Source: Mycolicibacter heraklionensis (lineage in GTDB: Bacteria > Actinomycetota > Actinomycetes > Mycobacteriales > Mycobacteriaceae). From it: a stretch of 64,000 nucleotides of DNA. Under the pieces are notes generated by a model, which ran no database searches, had not been told where the DNA came from, and saw only the letters and a list, made by a program, of their open reading frames with translations. The position numbers were made by a program, and so were the translations under genes. Location: NCBI GenBank assembly GCA_001673575.1, contig LZME01000135.1, positions 24,087 through 88,086 of the forward strand, read 5' to 3'. Positions 8,642 to 17,152 of the stretch are shown piece after piece. The stretch's first letter is position 1; the number at the start of each line of letters is the position of its first letter.

Positions 8642-11600
8642 TCAGCCGCCGTAGGGATACAACTCGAGTCGTTTGAGACTGATCACCAGCTGGTTGTCGG
8701 CGTCGACCAGATCCAGGTCGCAGACGGCACGGCTGGTCTTGGCGTCTCCGCCGGTGAGCACGCACCGCAGGCCCGCACCCAGCGCGCCGGATCGGTAGCG
8801 CACGATCTCGCCCACCCGCAGCGGAAGAACATTGCGGCCAAGCAGCTCATAGCTCCAGACCAATGCCGCCTGCAGGCATCCGTCGACGGCCGCCGGGTCA
8901 GTCGCCCAGCCCTCCCCCGCCCAGCCCACGGTCGTCAACCCGGACAGGTAGGCCGTCGCGGCCGTCTCGGCGCAGTCCACGCCGTCGAGCACCCGGAATG
9001 CGGCACCGTGGAACAGCGCCCCACCGGTGTAGCAGGCGTCGCGGTCAATCCTGCGAGTGCCCGGTGCCGACACCGGGGCGCTCGGGACTACGGCCGCGCC
9101 CGAACGCATCTCGAGTTTGGCCGAGTAATAGGCGGTCGAGTCTTCGATGTCGGAGAGCGTCAACGTCAGCAGTTCGGGCCGATCGTCGACGGGCACGCAC
9201 CGCACCAGCAGGGGGTTGCCGTGCTTCTCGAACTCGTAGAGCGTCACACCGCGCAGCACCTTGAGATCGAGCACCCGATCCACGTGGTGGCCGGGCCGGC
9301 ATGCCTCGGCCATTCGAATGAACCATTCGAGTGCCTGCACGACGGGCAACACGACATTGCCCTGGACCCGGTGGTCAAGCAGGTAGGGCTGCTGCGTCAC
9401 ATGTGCGAGCACCCGCGCGCCCCGGCCCTCCGGCGGGATCGGGTGCGTGGGCAGTCCGGCCAGCACGCCGTCGCCGAGTGTCACCTCGGGACTTCCGGTG
9501 TCACCGTCCAGAACCTCCGCAGCGAACGCACGCGCGCCGTCGGCGAGCGGTATCAAGGAGATGCCACGGGACTCGAACATCGCCTTGAGACCTGGTGTCA
9601 CCATTCCGGAATCCCAAGGGCCCCAACCCAGCGCCCGCACCAGGCAGGACGGCCCGCGGCGCGCCTGCTCCGCCAGGGCCACCTTGTTGAGGATTTCATT
9701 GGCCATGGCGTAGTCGCTTTGCCCGACGTTTCCGCTGCGCGCGGCCACCGACGAGAACAGGCAGATCACCTTGAGCGCGTCGTTGGCCGTGGCGTCCAGC
9801 AGCGCGCACGCGCCGCCGACCTTGGTCTCGAAGACCCGGTCGAACCCGTCGAGGGTCTTCTTGTGCAGCGGCGCATCGGCCAGCACGCCGGCGCCGTGCA
9901 CCAGGCCGGTGATGGGGCCGAACTCGTTTCGCACGCTGTCCAGCAACGCACCCAGCTGCGCGGTGTCGCGGACGTCGGCGGCAGCGTAGCGGACGCGGGA
10001 GCCGGCCGCGGTCAGCGCGGCCAGGGTGGCCCGCACCTCGCGGTCGGCCAGGATCCGCTGCGCCTGCTGCTCCAGCTGCTTCGGCGTGACCTTGAGGCCT
10101 TGCGCCGCAGCGCTGGCGAGCAGCGCCCGCTTGAGCTCCGCATCGGTGGTAAGGCCCTGGACTTCCGGGGGTTCGTCGGCGAGTTCGGTGCGCCCGATCA
10201 ACACGAACGCCGCCTTGGTCTGCTGTGCCAGGGCGATCACCGAACCGGCGGTCACACCGCGGGCACCACCGGAGACCACGATGACGTCTTGCGGACCGAT
10301 GCGGTGCGTGCGGGTGCTCACCTGCTGTGCGCCCGCGACGACGGTGGTTCGCCCGTGTGAACTACCCAGGCCCACTTCGAGTTCCACCCCGCCCGCCAGT
10401 ACTTCGTGGGCGATCTGCTCGGCGACGACTTGCGGGGAACGGTGGCCGACGGCGACGTCTATTGCCTTGACCTGTGCGCTGGCCCATTCCTGGGCAGCCG
10501 TCTTGGCCAGCGCACCGATTCCCCCCGACCAGGCCCGCAGGCCGGGATCGGTGAGCAGACCGAACGTGCCACCGGTGTCTTGAACGGTGACGAAGACGCC
10601 GCCATGTTCCGCGAACTGCGCGGCGACGCGCTGTGCGTCGGCGAACAGCACCCGGTTGACAGCAAGCGCCTCGTCACGAGTGGCGATTGGCCGCAGTCCA
10701 CCGAGGTGAATGACCGCCTCGGCGTCGGGACTGGGTTGTGCCACGACCGCCGCGCGAATGCCGTGGGTGCGCAGCGCTGCGGCCAGGGCCTCGGCCGTCT
10801 GGATCAGCCCGTCCTGTGCTGCCTCGGCCGTCACGATCTCGACGGTTCTGGCGGCATACAGGCCGGGCATGCCCATTCCGCTCACCGGAGCGGCGGTGGC
10901 GCGTACCGCGTAGCGCGCCACCTCCGCTCCGGTTAACTCAAAAGGGGCGCGATCACCTGCCGATAATCCGTTGGGAGCCACCAGATCCGGTGGTGATGAA
11001 CCCATCAGTGATTGCAGGTAGTCAACGATCTCCTGCAACGTCACCAACGCCGCCATCGTCGCCGTCTCCACCTCAGGCAACGACGGAACCCGATCCTGCA
11101 CCGCCGACAAAATCTCAACCCGCTTGATCGAGTCGATCCCCAGATCCGCCTCAAGCGCCATCGACAGATCCAGCATCTCCACCGGATAACCAGTCTTGTC
11201 AGCAACCACCGCCAACATGTCCCCGACCAGATCCACACCCGCCGCCGCCGGCGCAACAGCCACCGCAACAACCGGAGCGGCCGGCGCGACAACCGGCGCA
11301 GGCGCCGCCGCAACAGGGGCCGCAGCAGGCGCAGCCGCCGGACCCATCAACGACTGCAGGTAGTCAACGATCTCCTGCAACGTCACCAACGCCGCCATCG
11401 TCGCCGTCTCCACCTCAGGCAACGACGGAACCCGATCCTGCACCGCCGACAAAATCTCAACCCGCTTGATCGAGTCGATCCCCAGATCCGCCTCAAGCGC
11501 CATCGACAGATCCAGCATCTCCACCGGATAACCAGTCTTGTCAGCAACCACCGCCAGCATGTCCCCGACCAGATCCACACCCGCGGCCGCCGGCGCAACA

Positions 11601-14600
11601 GCCACCGGAGCAACCGGAGCGACAGCAACGGGGGCCGCGGCAGGCGGCGCCGGCATGGTTGCGACCGCAGCAGGGGCGGCCACCGCCGCCGGTGCCACAG
11701 GGGCCGGCGCCGGTACCGGTGCAGGCGGTGCGCTGACGGGGGCCGGAGCCGCGGGCGGCGCAGGCATGGCCGGCGCCGGCGGCGGAGGCGGGACGACCGC
11801 CGGCGGAGCCGGCGTGGCCGCCACGCCATAGGGGGCTACCGGCTGAGCCGGCACCACCGTGGTGGCGGCCGGGAAAGCCAGCTGGTTGACCGGCATCGGC
11901 GCCATCCCGGTGCTGGAGACCAGGGTCTGCAGCAGGCCCTGCAGGTGGGCGATGGTCTGCTGCATGCTGCCCAGCGCACCGACCATGTGCGTCACCATCT
12001 CGGCTCCGGGACCGGACATCAGCGGCGATGTCACCATCGGAACCGCGGCGGCCTGAACCGGCACCGGGGTGTGCGTCGGGACGTGTGCGGGCAACCCGTT
12101 CGCCGCGGGAACGGTTGGATGAGTTGCTGTCATTGGGGGCTCCGATACGGTCGCGTGGCCGTTGTGGTCACTGCGGGGGTTGGATTTCTCAGATCTTTCG
12201 GCTATCTCAAATTTCTCCGAGGGCCGCTGCACCGGCTCGTCGTTGATGTCAGGTCGGCCGAAGTTGGTGCCGTTGAGCTTCATCGTCAGCTTGGGCGCCG
12301 GACGGGTTCGCGGATCGTCACCGTGGCGGTAGTCGGCCCACAGGGCTTCGAAGTTCATCGGAACGCCGGCGGCCACCAGCTGGGCCAGGCCCATCCACAG
12401 CGATCGAATCCCGTTCCTGCCCTTGGCATCCAGGGAGACCGCGACATGGTCCTGGCCGGTCAGGCACTTGCCGACAAGGTTGGTGAGCACACTGCCGGGG
12501 CCGACCTCGACAAAGGTTCGGGCGCCGGCGGACCACATCGCCTGAACCTGCTCGACGAACCGCACGGGCTGCGCGATCTGGTTGGCCAGCGTGGCCCGCA
12601 TCTGCTCGGCGCTGCCGACGTACGGCTGGGCTGTTGCGTTGGCGTAGACGGGCACCTGCGGCACGCCGAACGGAATGCCCGCCAGGTACGAGGCGAATGG
12701 GGCCGCCGCCGAACTGACGATCTCGGAGTGGAACGCCGTGGCGACGTCGAGGAGCCGCGCATTCATGCCCGCTGCGCTGAACCGCTGCGCGGCATCGGCG
12801 ATCGCCGCACTGTCGCCCGAGAGCACGACCTGGTTGGGGGCGTTGTGGTTGGCGATGACCACCGGCAGGCCCCACTCGCCGAGCAGGCTGCCGACCTGTT
12901 CGGCAGGCGCGGTCACGGCGCACATCGCGCCGTCGCTGCTGGCGGCGGCCTGCGCCATCAGCGCACCGCGCGCGCGTGCGATGAGCAGCGCGACGTCGTC
13001 ACTGATCACTCCCGCGGCGCACAGCGCGCTGACCTCGCCGAAGCTGTGGCCCCCGACGGCGACCGGCGCGATGCCCAGCGAGCGCACTATCGCCAGCAGG
13101 CTGAGGCTGTGTGCGCCGATGCCCGGCTGTGCCCATTCGGTCTTGGTCAGCTCGGCGGCCTGGGCAGCGCGGTCTTCCTCGCTGAATGCCGTTTTGGGCC
13201 AGACGACATCGTGCAGGTCGCGGTCTGCGTTAAGCAGGTCGGCACGCGCGAGTTCCCAAGGCGCCAAGGCGGGTTCGTAGAGTTGCGGAATGTCAGCACC
13301 CATGCCGACGTACTGGCTGCCCTGCCCGGGAAACAGCAGCGCGACCGGGCCCGCCTGTTGGCAGGAGTAGTAGTAGCCCTTGGGCGAGCTGAATGACGTC
13401 TCGCCGCTGGAGGTTTGCAGCTTGGCCGCGGCTTCCTCGAGCATCGTGCGCAGGCCCTCGACGCTGTTGGCGACGACGGCGAGGCGGTGCGGGCGGGTGG
13501 CGTCATACGCCGATTGCGTGCTGCGCGCGAGGTAGCCGAGCATGTCCGGCGAGTCGACCAGCGAGGCGGCCAGCTCCCCAGCCTGCGCGGCCAGCGCGGC
13601 CGCGGATTCCGCGCCGAGGACCACGAGCTCGGAGTCCCAGGAGCGGTAGCGCGGTGCATGCTTTCCGGCGCCGGAGTATTCCTCGAGCGTGATGTGGAAG
13701 TTCGTACCGCCGAAGCCGAATGCGCTGACCGACGCGCGTCGCGGCACATTCTGGTCGGCGATCCAGGGCTTGGTCTGCGTCGACAGGTAGAACGGCGACG
13801 ATTCGATCTCGAGCCCGGGATTGGGCCGGTCGATCTTGATGGTCGGCGGGAGGGTCTTGTGGTGCAGTGCCATCACGGTCTTGAACAGGCCGCAGGCTCC
13901 GGCAGCTCCCTTGGTGTGCCCGACCTGGGACTTGACCGAGCCGACGGCGCACCATTGCCGGTCGGCCCGGCCCGACTCGTCGAACACCCGGCGCAGGGCG
14001 GTGAACTCGGCGACGTCGCCGGCTTTGGTGCCGGTGCCGTGGGCTTCGACGAGGCCGACCGTCTCGGGTCCGTAGCCGGCGGCCTCGTAGGCGCGGCGCA
14101 GGGCCTTGGCCTGACCATCGGGACTGGGGGCGTAGATGCTCTTGGCCCGACCATCCGAGGATGTGCCGATGCCGCGGATCACGGCGTAGATCCGGTCGCC
14201 GTCGCGCTCCGCGTCGTCGAGGCGCTTGAGCGCCAGCATGGACAGGCCCTCGCCGAGCATGGTGCCGTCCGACTGGTCGGAGAACGGACGGCAGTCGCCG
14301 GTACGCGACAGCGCGGTGACCTTGGCGAAGCACATGAACATGAAGATGTCGTTGAAGGCGTCGACGCCGCCGGCGATCACCATGTCGGCCTCGCGCAGAT
14401 ACAGCTCGTGCAGCGCGATCTCGATCGCGGCCAGTGAACTGGCGCATGCGGCGTCGACAACGCAGTTCGTGCCGCCGAGGTCAAACCGGTTGGCGATACG
14501 CCCGGCGATGACGTTGCCAAGCAGGCCGGGGAACGTGTTCTCCTGCCACGGTGTGTAGCCCGACGCGACGCGCTCGCTGAACGCGGTGAGCTCGTTGTCG

Positions 14601-15064
14601 GAGAGGCCCGCTGCGCGCAGGCCGCGTTCCCAGATCGGCCGATGCAGGCGACCGCTCATGTAGCCGGACATCTCGGTTCCGCCGGACGAACCCAGCACCA
14701 CGCTGACACGTTCGCGGTCGATACCGGAGATGTCGCCGCCGGCGTAGTCCTCCAGCACTTGCTGCGCGACCCTCAGCGCCAGCAACTGGGCGGTGTCGGT
14801 CGCGGGCACAACGTTCGGCGGAATGCCGAAATCCATCGGCGAGAAGTCGACGGTGGGCAAGAACCCCCCGCGACGGGCGTATACCTTGTCAGGCGTGCGA
14901 GGATCTGCGTCGAAATAGTCGTCGATCCGCCAGTGCGACTCCGGTATGTCGGAGAACAGGTCCGCGCCCTCAACGATGTTGCGCCAGAATCGCTCGGCTT
15001 CTTCGGACCCGGGAAACAGCGCGCTGACGCCGACCACTGCGACAGGTGGATGTTTGGCTACCAC
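8642..15064 (-). CDS. PfaA-like PUFA synthase subunit: KS-AT-ACP-ACP-KR-DH
   Basis: About 2140 residues from the chosen GTG at 15064, which follows AAGGAG by four bases and gives the usual KS N-terminus (VAKHPPVAVVGVSALFPG). A start at 15091 would place the ribosome site inside the gene. Order: KS with DAACASS (Cys about 205), EAHGTGT and GHTKGAAG; malonyl-type AT with FPGQGSQ, GGHSFGE near 675 and TAFHS; a long Ala/Pro linker; two ACPs, each with LGIDSIKR, near 1196 and 1310; KR with SGGARG near 1600 and SDYAMAN near 1785; and a hot-dog DH with LLDHRVQGNVVLP near 1898 and DGCLQ. All catalytic residues look intact. A 259-bp gap to the upstream PfaD-like gene could hold its own promoter. No phosphopantetheinyl transferase (PfaE) is in the window. 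Confidence 0.87.
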   Translation of the reverse strand: MVAKHPPVAVVGVSALFPGSEEAERFWRNIVEGADLFSDIPESHWRIDDYFDADPRTPDKVYARRGGFLPTVDFSPMDFGIPPNVVPATDTAQLLALRVAQQVLEDYAGGDISGIDRERVSVVLGSSGGTEMSGYMSGRLHRPIWERGLRAAGLSDNELTAFSERVASGYTPWQENTFPGLLGNVIAGRIANRFDLGGTNCVVDAACASSLAAIEIALHELYLREADMVIAGGVDAFNDIFMFMCFAKVTALSRTGDCRPFSDQSDGTMLGEGLSMLALKRLDDAERDGDRIYAVIRGIGTSSDGRAKSIYAPSPDGQAKALRRAYEAAGYGPETVGLVEAHGTGTKAGDVAEFTALRRVFDESGRADRQWCAVGSVKSQVGHTKGAAGACGLFKTVMALHHKTLPPTIKIDRPNPGLEIESSPFYLSTQTKPWIADQNVPRRASVSAFGFGGTNFHITLEEYSGAGKHAPRYRSWDSELVVLGAESAAALAAQAGELAASLVDSPDMLGYLARSTQSAYDATRPHRLAVVANSVEGLRTMLEEAAAKLQTSSGETSFSSPKGYYYSCQQAGPVALLFPGQGSQYVGMGADIPQLYEPALAPWELARADLLNADRDLHDVVWPKTAFSEEDRAAQAAELTKTEWAQPGIGAHSLSLLAIVRSLGIAPVAVGGHSFGEVSALCAAGVISDDVALLIARARGALMAQAAASSDGAMCAVTAPAEQVGSLLGEWGLPVVIANHNAPNQVVLSGDSAAIADAAQRFSAAGMNARLLDVATAFHSEIVSSAAAPFASYLAGIPFGVPQVPVYANATAQPYVGSAEQMRATLANQIAQPVRFVEQVQAMWSAGARTFVEVGPGSVLTNLVGKCLTGQDHVAVSLDAKGRNGIRSLWMGLAQLVAAGVPMNFEALWADYRHGDDPRTRPAPKLTMKLNGTNFGRPDINDEPVQRPSEKFEIAERSEKSNPRSDHNGHATVSEPPMTATHPTVPAANGLPAHVPTHTPVPVQAAAVPMVTSPLMSGPGAEMVTHMVGALGSMQQTIAHLQGLLQTLVSSTGMAPMPVNQLAFPAATTVVPAQPVAPYGVAATPAPPAVVPPPPPAPAMPAPPAAPAPVSAPPAPVPAPAPVAPAAVAAPAAVATMPAPPAAAPVAVAPVAPVAVAPAAAGVDLVGDMLAVVADKTGYPVEMLDLSMALEADLGIDSIKRVEILSAVQDRVPSLPEVETATMAALVTLQEIVDYLQSLMGPAAAPAAAPVAAAPAPVVAPAAPVVAVAVAPAAAGVDLVGDMLAVVADKTGYPVEMLDLSMALEADLGIDSIKRVEILSAVQDRVPSLPEVETATMAALVTLQEIVDYLQSLMGSSPPDLVAPNGLSAGDRAPFELTGAEVARYAVRATAAPVSGMGMPGLYAARTVEIVTAEAAQDGLIQTAEALAAALRTHGIRAAVVAQPSPDAEAVIHLGGLRPIATRDEALAVNRVLFADAQRVAAQFAEHGGVFVTVQDTGGTFGLLTDPGLRAWSGGIGALAKTAAQEWASAQVKAIDVAVGHRSPQVVAEQIAHEVLAGGVELEVGLGSSHGRTTVVAGAQQVSTRTHRIGPQDVIVVSGGARGVTAGSVIALAQQTKAAFVLIGRTELADEPPEVQGLTTDAELKRALLASAAAQGLKVTPKQLEQQAQRILADREVRATLAALTAAGSRVRYAAADVRDTAQLGALLDSVRNEFGPITGLVHGAGVLADAPLHKKTLDGFDRVFETKVGGACALLDATANDALKVICLFSSVAARSGNVGQSDYAMANEILNKVALAEQARRGPSCLVRALGWGPWDSGMVTPGLKAMFESRGISLIPLADGARAFAAEVLDGDTGSPEVTLGDGVLAGLPTHPIPPEGRGARVLAHVTQQPYLLDHRVQGNVVLPVVQALEWFIRMAEACRPGHHVDRVLDLKVLRGVTLYEFEKHGNPLLVRCVPVDDRPELLTLTLSDIEDSTAYYSAKLEMRSGAAVVPSAPVSAPGTRRIDRDACYTGGALFHGAAFRVLDGVDCAETAATAYLSGLTTVGWAGEGWATDPAAVDGCLQAALVWSYELLGRNVLPLRVGEIVRYRSGALGAGLRCVLTGGDAKTSRAVCDLDLVDADNQLVISLKRLELYPYGG
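11013..11279 (-). repeat. ACP-coding direct repeat, copy 2 of the protein
   Basis: This 267-bp stretch encodes the second ACP of the PfaA-like protein. It matches 11355-11621 with about four mismatches by eye, all near one end; the first 200 bp are identical, including third codon positions. Confidence 0.9.
11355..11621 (-). repeat. ACP-coding direct repeat, copy 1 of the protein
   Basis: Partner of 11013-11279 at a 342-bp (114-codon) offset. The ACP cores are identical in protein sequence, and the near-perfect DNA identity implies recent duplication or ongoing gene conversion. Confidence 0.9.
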
Positions 15065-15323
15065 AGGTCTCCTTAAGAACAACCTTGACACAAAGCATCG
15101 AAAGCCTAAGTTTCGCCATCAGAGACGGTGAGTTGCAGCTGGGGGTCCGCTGATCATCCCGATGGCCAGACGCTGCCGGGACAATATCAGAGTGTTGTCG
15201 CCATCACACATCGAAGACGGCCGCGCTGGCCTGGCGGTGCATTACAGTCGTGCGTCCGAATGTCACGCCAGCGGGCCGCTGAACTGCTAGAAAACGGCCA
15301 GCCGGCGCGTGGCGCCGACCGGG

Positions 15324-16970
15324 TCAGACCGCCAGCGGTCGGGGCCTGTAGGCGAACGCGTCGGACGGGACAGGCACCCCGCAGGAGCGCGCCGCACCGG
15401 CGCGGGTCACGTGCGCGGCACCTTCAAGCAGGTTAAGGGCGACCTGGACGGCCTGGCGGTTCTCGCACGCCTCCAGGTGGCTGCCGGCCACCCAGCTGTT
15501 GAAGGCGCCCATGGCCGGGCCGCACCAGATCTGGTAGTCCAGCACTCGCTCGGGGATGCCGCTGATGGCCCACCGGCTCGACTGACCCAGATACCAGCGG
15601 AACACCAGTGCCATCTGGTACTTCGGGTCCCGGGAAGCGAGTTCGAGGACCGCCGGGTCACGCTGTTGCCAGTACCGCTGGGTGTCCGCCCATACTTCGG
15701 CGACGGTGGTGCCCAGGATCTTCTCCAGCTCGGGACCGTGCTTGGCGACCACGCTGGCCAGGTCGGGGTTGCCTGCGTACCACTCGTAGAGCTTCTTGCC
15801 GCGCGGGGCGAACATCGTTCCCCGTTTGAGTACCTGCAGGTTGACGCCCATTTCGAACATGTCCGAGGCGGGGGCCATCATCACGTCCGCGATGCCGGCC
15901 TTGGCGAGCATGGCGCGCCCGGGCGCTGACAGGCCCGACTCCACGCAGGCCTGGTTGACGGTCCCGGTCAGCACGTAGGCCGCGCCCATCGCGAAGGCGC
16001 CGGCGACGGCCTGCGGTGCGCCAAGGCCGCCCGCAGCACCCACCCGCACCCGGCAGTTCAGCTGGTGCTGCTGGGCCAGCGAATCGCGCAGCATGACGAT
16101 CTCGGAGAAAAGCGCCGGCAGCGGGCGGTTGTCGGTGTGCCCGCCGCTGTCGGATTCGACGGTGATGTCCTCGGCCACCGGCACATACCGAGATAGGTCG
16201 GCTTCGCGCTGGGTCAGCTTTCCGGCCGCCACCAAGGCGGACACCAGCGCCGCCGGCGCCGGCTCCATGAACATCCGCGCCACCTCGGGCCGCGACACCT
16301 TGGCCATCACGTGGTTGCGGCGCACGATGTTGCCGGCCGGATCGGTGTCCAGTCCCGACAGTGCGTAGTGCACCACCGCGGGGGTCAGCTTCATGAATGC
16401 CGAGGCCTCGACGACGGGAACGCCGCGCGCGATGAACAGTTCGGCGACGCGTGTCTCGAGGGAGGCTTCATTGGGCGAGTGGATCAGGTTGGCTCCCCAG
16501 GCAAGACCGGGCCGGCCGGCCAACGCCGCCTGAATCTCGGCCAGCCCCCGCTCCACCGCCTCATAGGAGAGCCCGCCCGCACCGAAGAAGCCCATCATGC
16601 CGGCCTCGGCCATCGCGATGACCAACGCCGGCGTCGCGATGCCGTTGGCCATCGCACCGGTGACATAGGGGAAGCGGACGCCGTGCGCCTCGCAGAATTC
16701 GCGGTCTCCCAGCCACTCGGGGTAGATCGCGGGCAGGGTTCCTTCCAGGGCGAATTCCGATTCCCCGGCCCCGACCACCTCACCGCCTCGGGCCAGGCCC
16801 AGCATCCCGGTGGCCGTTTCGCGCACCACGTGCAAGGGGATGCGTACGTCGCCGATCATGTCGGCGATGTCCTGCGGGGCGAACGCGGCGGACGCGGCGA
16901 CGGGGCGCCAACCCAGGCCCGGGCTCGCGTCGGCCCGCTGATCCAGTACTACGCCAGGTCGCTCGTTCAC
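15324..16970 (-). CDS. PfaD-like FMN enoyl reductase of the PUFA synthase
   Basis: About 548 residues, a nitropropane-dioxygenase-like TIM-barrel flavoprotein of the PfaD family, which reduces enoyl-ACP in trans during PUFA synthesis. Visible blocks: FPYVTGAMANGIATP and GMMGFFGAGGLS early, VEASAFMKLTP in the middle, and the FMN-phosphate region RVGAAGGLGAPQAV with FAMGAAYVLTGTVNQA. The PfaD-specific C-terminus YLGQSSRWA...QIWCGPAMGAFN is present. Start chosen at GTG 16970, preceded by AGAGGAA at about 8 nt; an upstream ATG at 17057 would add 29 residues. First gene of the leftward synthase set, the same place as pfa1 in myxobacterial clusters. Confidence 0.87.
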   Translation of the reverse strand: MNERPGVVLDQRADASPGLGWRPVAASAAFAPQDIADMIGDVRIPLHVVRETATGMLGLARGGEVVGAGESEFALEGTLPAIYPEWLGDREFCEAHGVRFPYVTGAMANGIATPALVIAMAEAGMMGFFGAGGLSYEAVERGLAEIQAALAGRPGLAWGANLIHSPNEASLETRVAELFIARGVPVVEASAFMKLTPAVVHYALSGLDTDPAGNIVRRNHVMAKVSRPEVARMFMEPAPAALVSALVAAGKLTQREADLSRYVPVAEDITVESDSGGHTDNRPLPALFSEIVMLRDSLAQQHQLNCRVRVGAAGGLGAPQAVAGAFAMGAAYVLTGTVNQACVESGLSAPGRAMLAKAGIADVMMAPASDMFEMGVNLQVLKRGTMFAPRGKKLYEWYAGNPDLASVVAKHGPELEKILGTTVAEVWADTQRYWQQRDPAVLELASRDPKYQMALVFRWYLGQSSRWAISGIPERVLDYQIWCGPAMGAFNSWVAGSHLEACENRQAVQVALNLLEGAAHVTRAGAARSCGVPVPSDAFAYRPRPLAV

Positions 16971-17042
16971 AGTCGGTTCCTCTCGATCACCGGTGCTGTG
17001 AGCGCTCGCGCCGAGGGGCCTGCGCACGAACCGGAGAAAACG

Positions 17043-17057
17043 ATGAGAGTTTCTCAT
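17043..17057. promoter_or_regulatory. Inverted repeat between divergent PfaD-like and PAP2/DAGK genes
   Basis: ATGAGA-GTT-TCTCAT is a perfect 6-3-6 inverted repeat in the 180-bp region between the two divergent genes. It could be an operator shared by both. The arms are short and no repressor gene is adjacent. Confidence 0.3.
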
Positions 17058-17152
17058 GGACCGCGATGGCCGGGAGTCTCCCCACCGTCAAACGGGTATA
17101 GGGCTGCCATTCGGCGCCAGCGGCGGCGCCGGTGGACGGAGGAATCGCTGCC

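Noticed and set aside
11013-11621. Possible CRISPR or mobile repeat
   Set aside because: The repeats are in-frame ACP modules with the DSIKR motif inside one large gene.
11012-13396. Long rightward 794-codon frame rich in Arg/His, and similar long frames opposite the synthase and dnaB genes
   Set aside because: Antisense frames of high-GC coding sequence; low-complexity composition, no domains, and the opposite strand has clear catalytic motifs.
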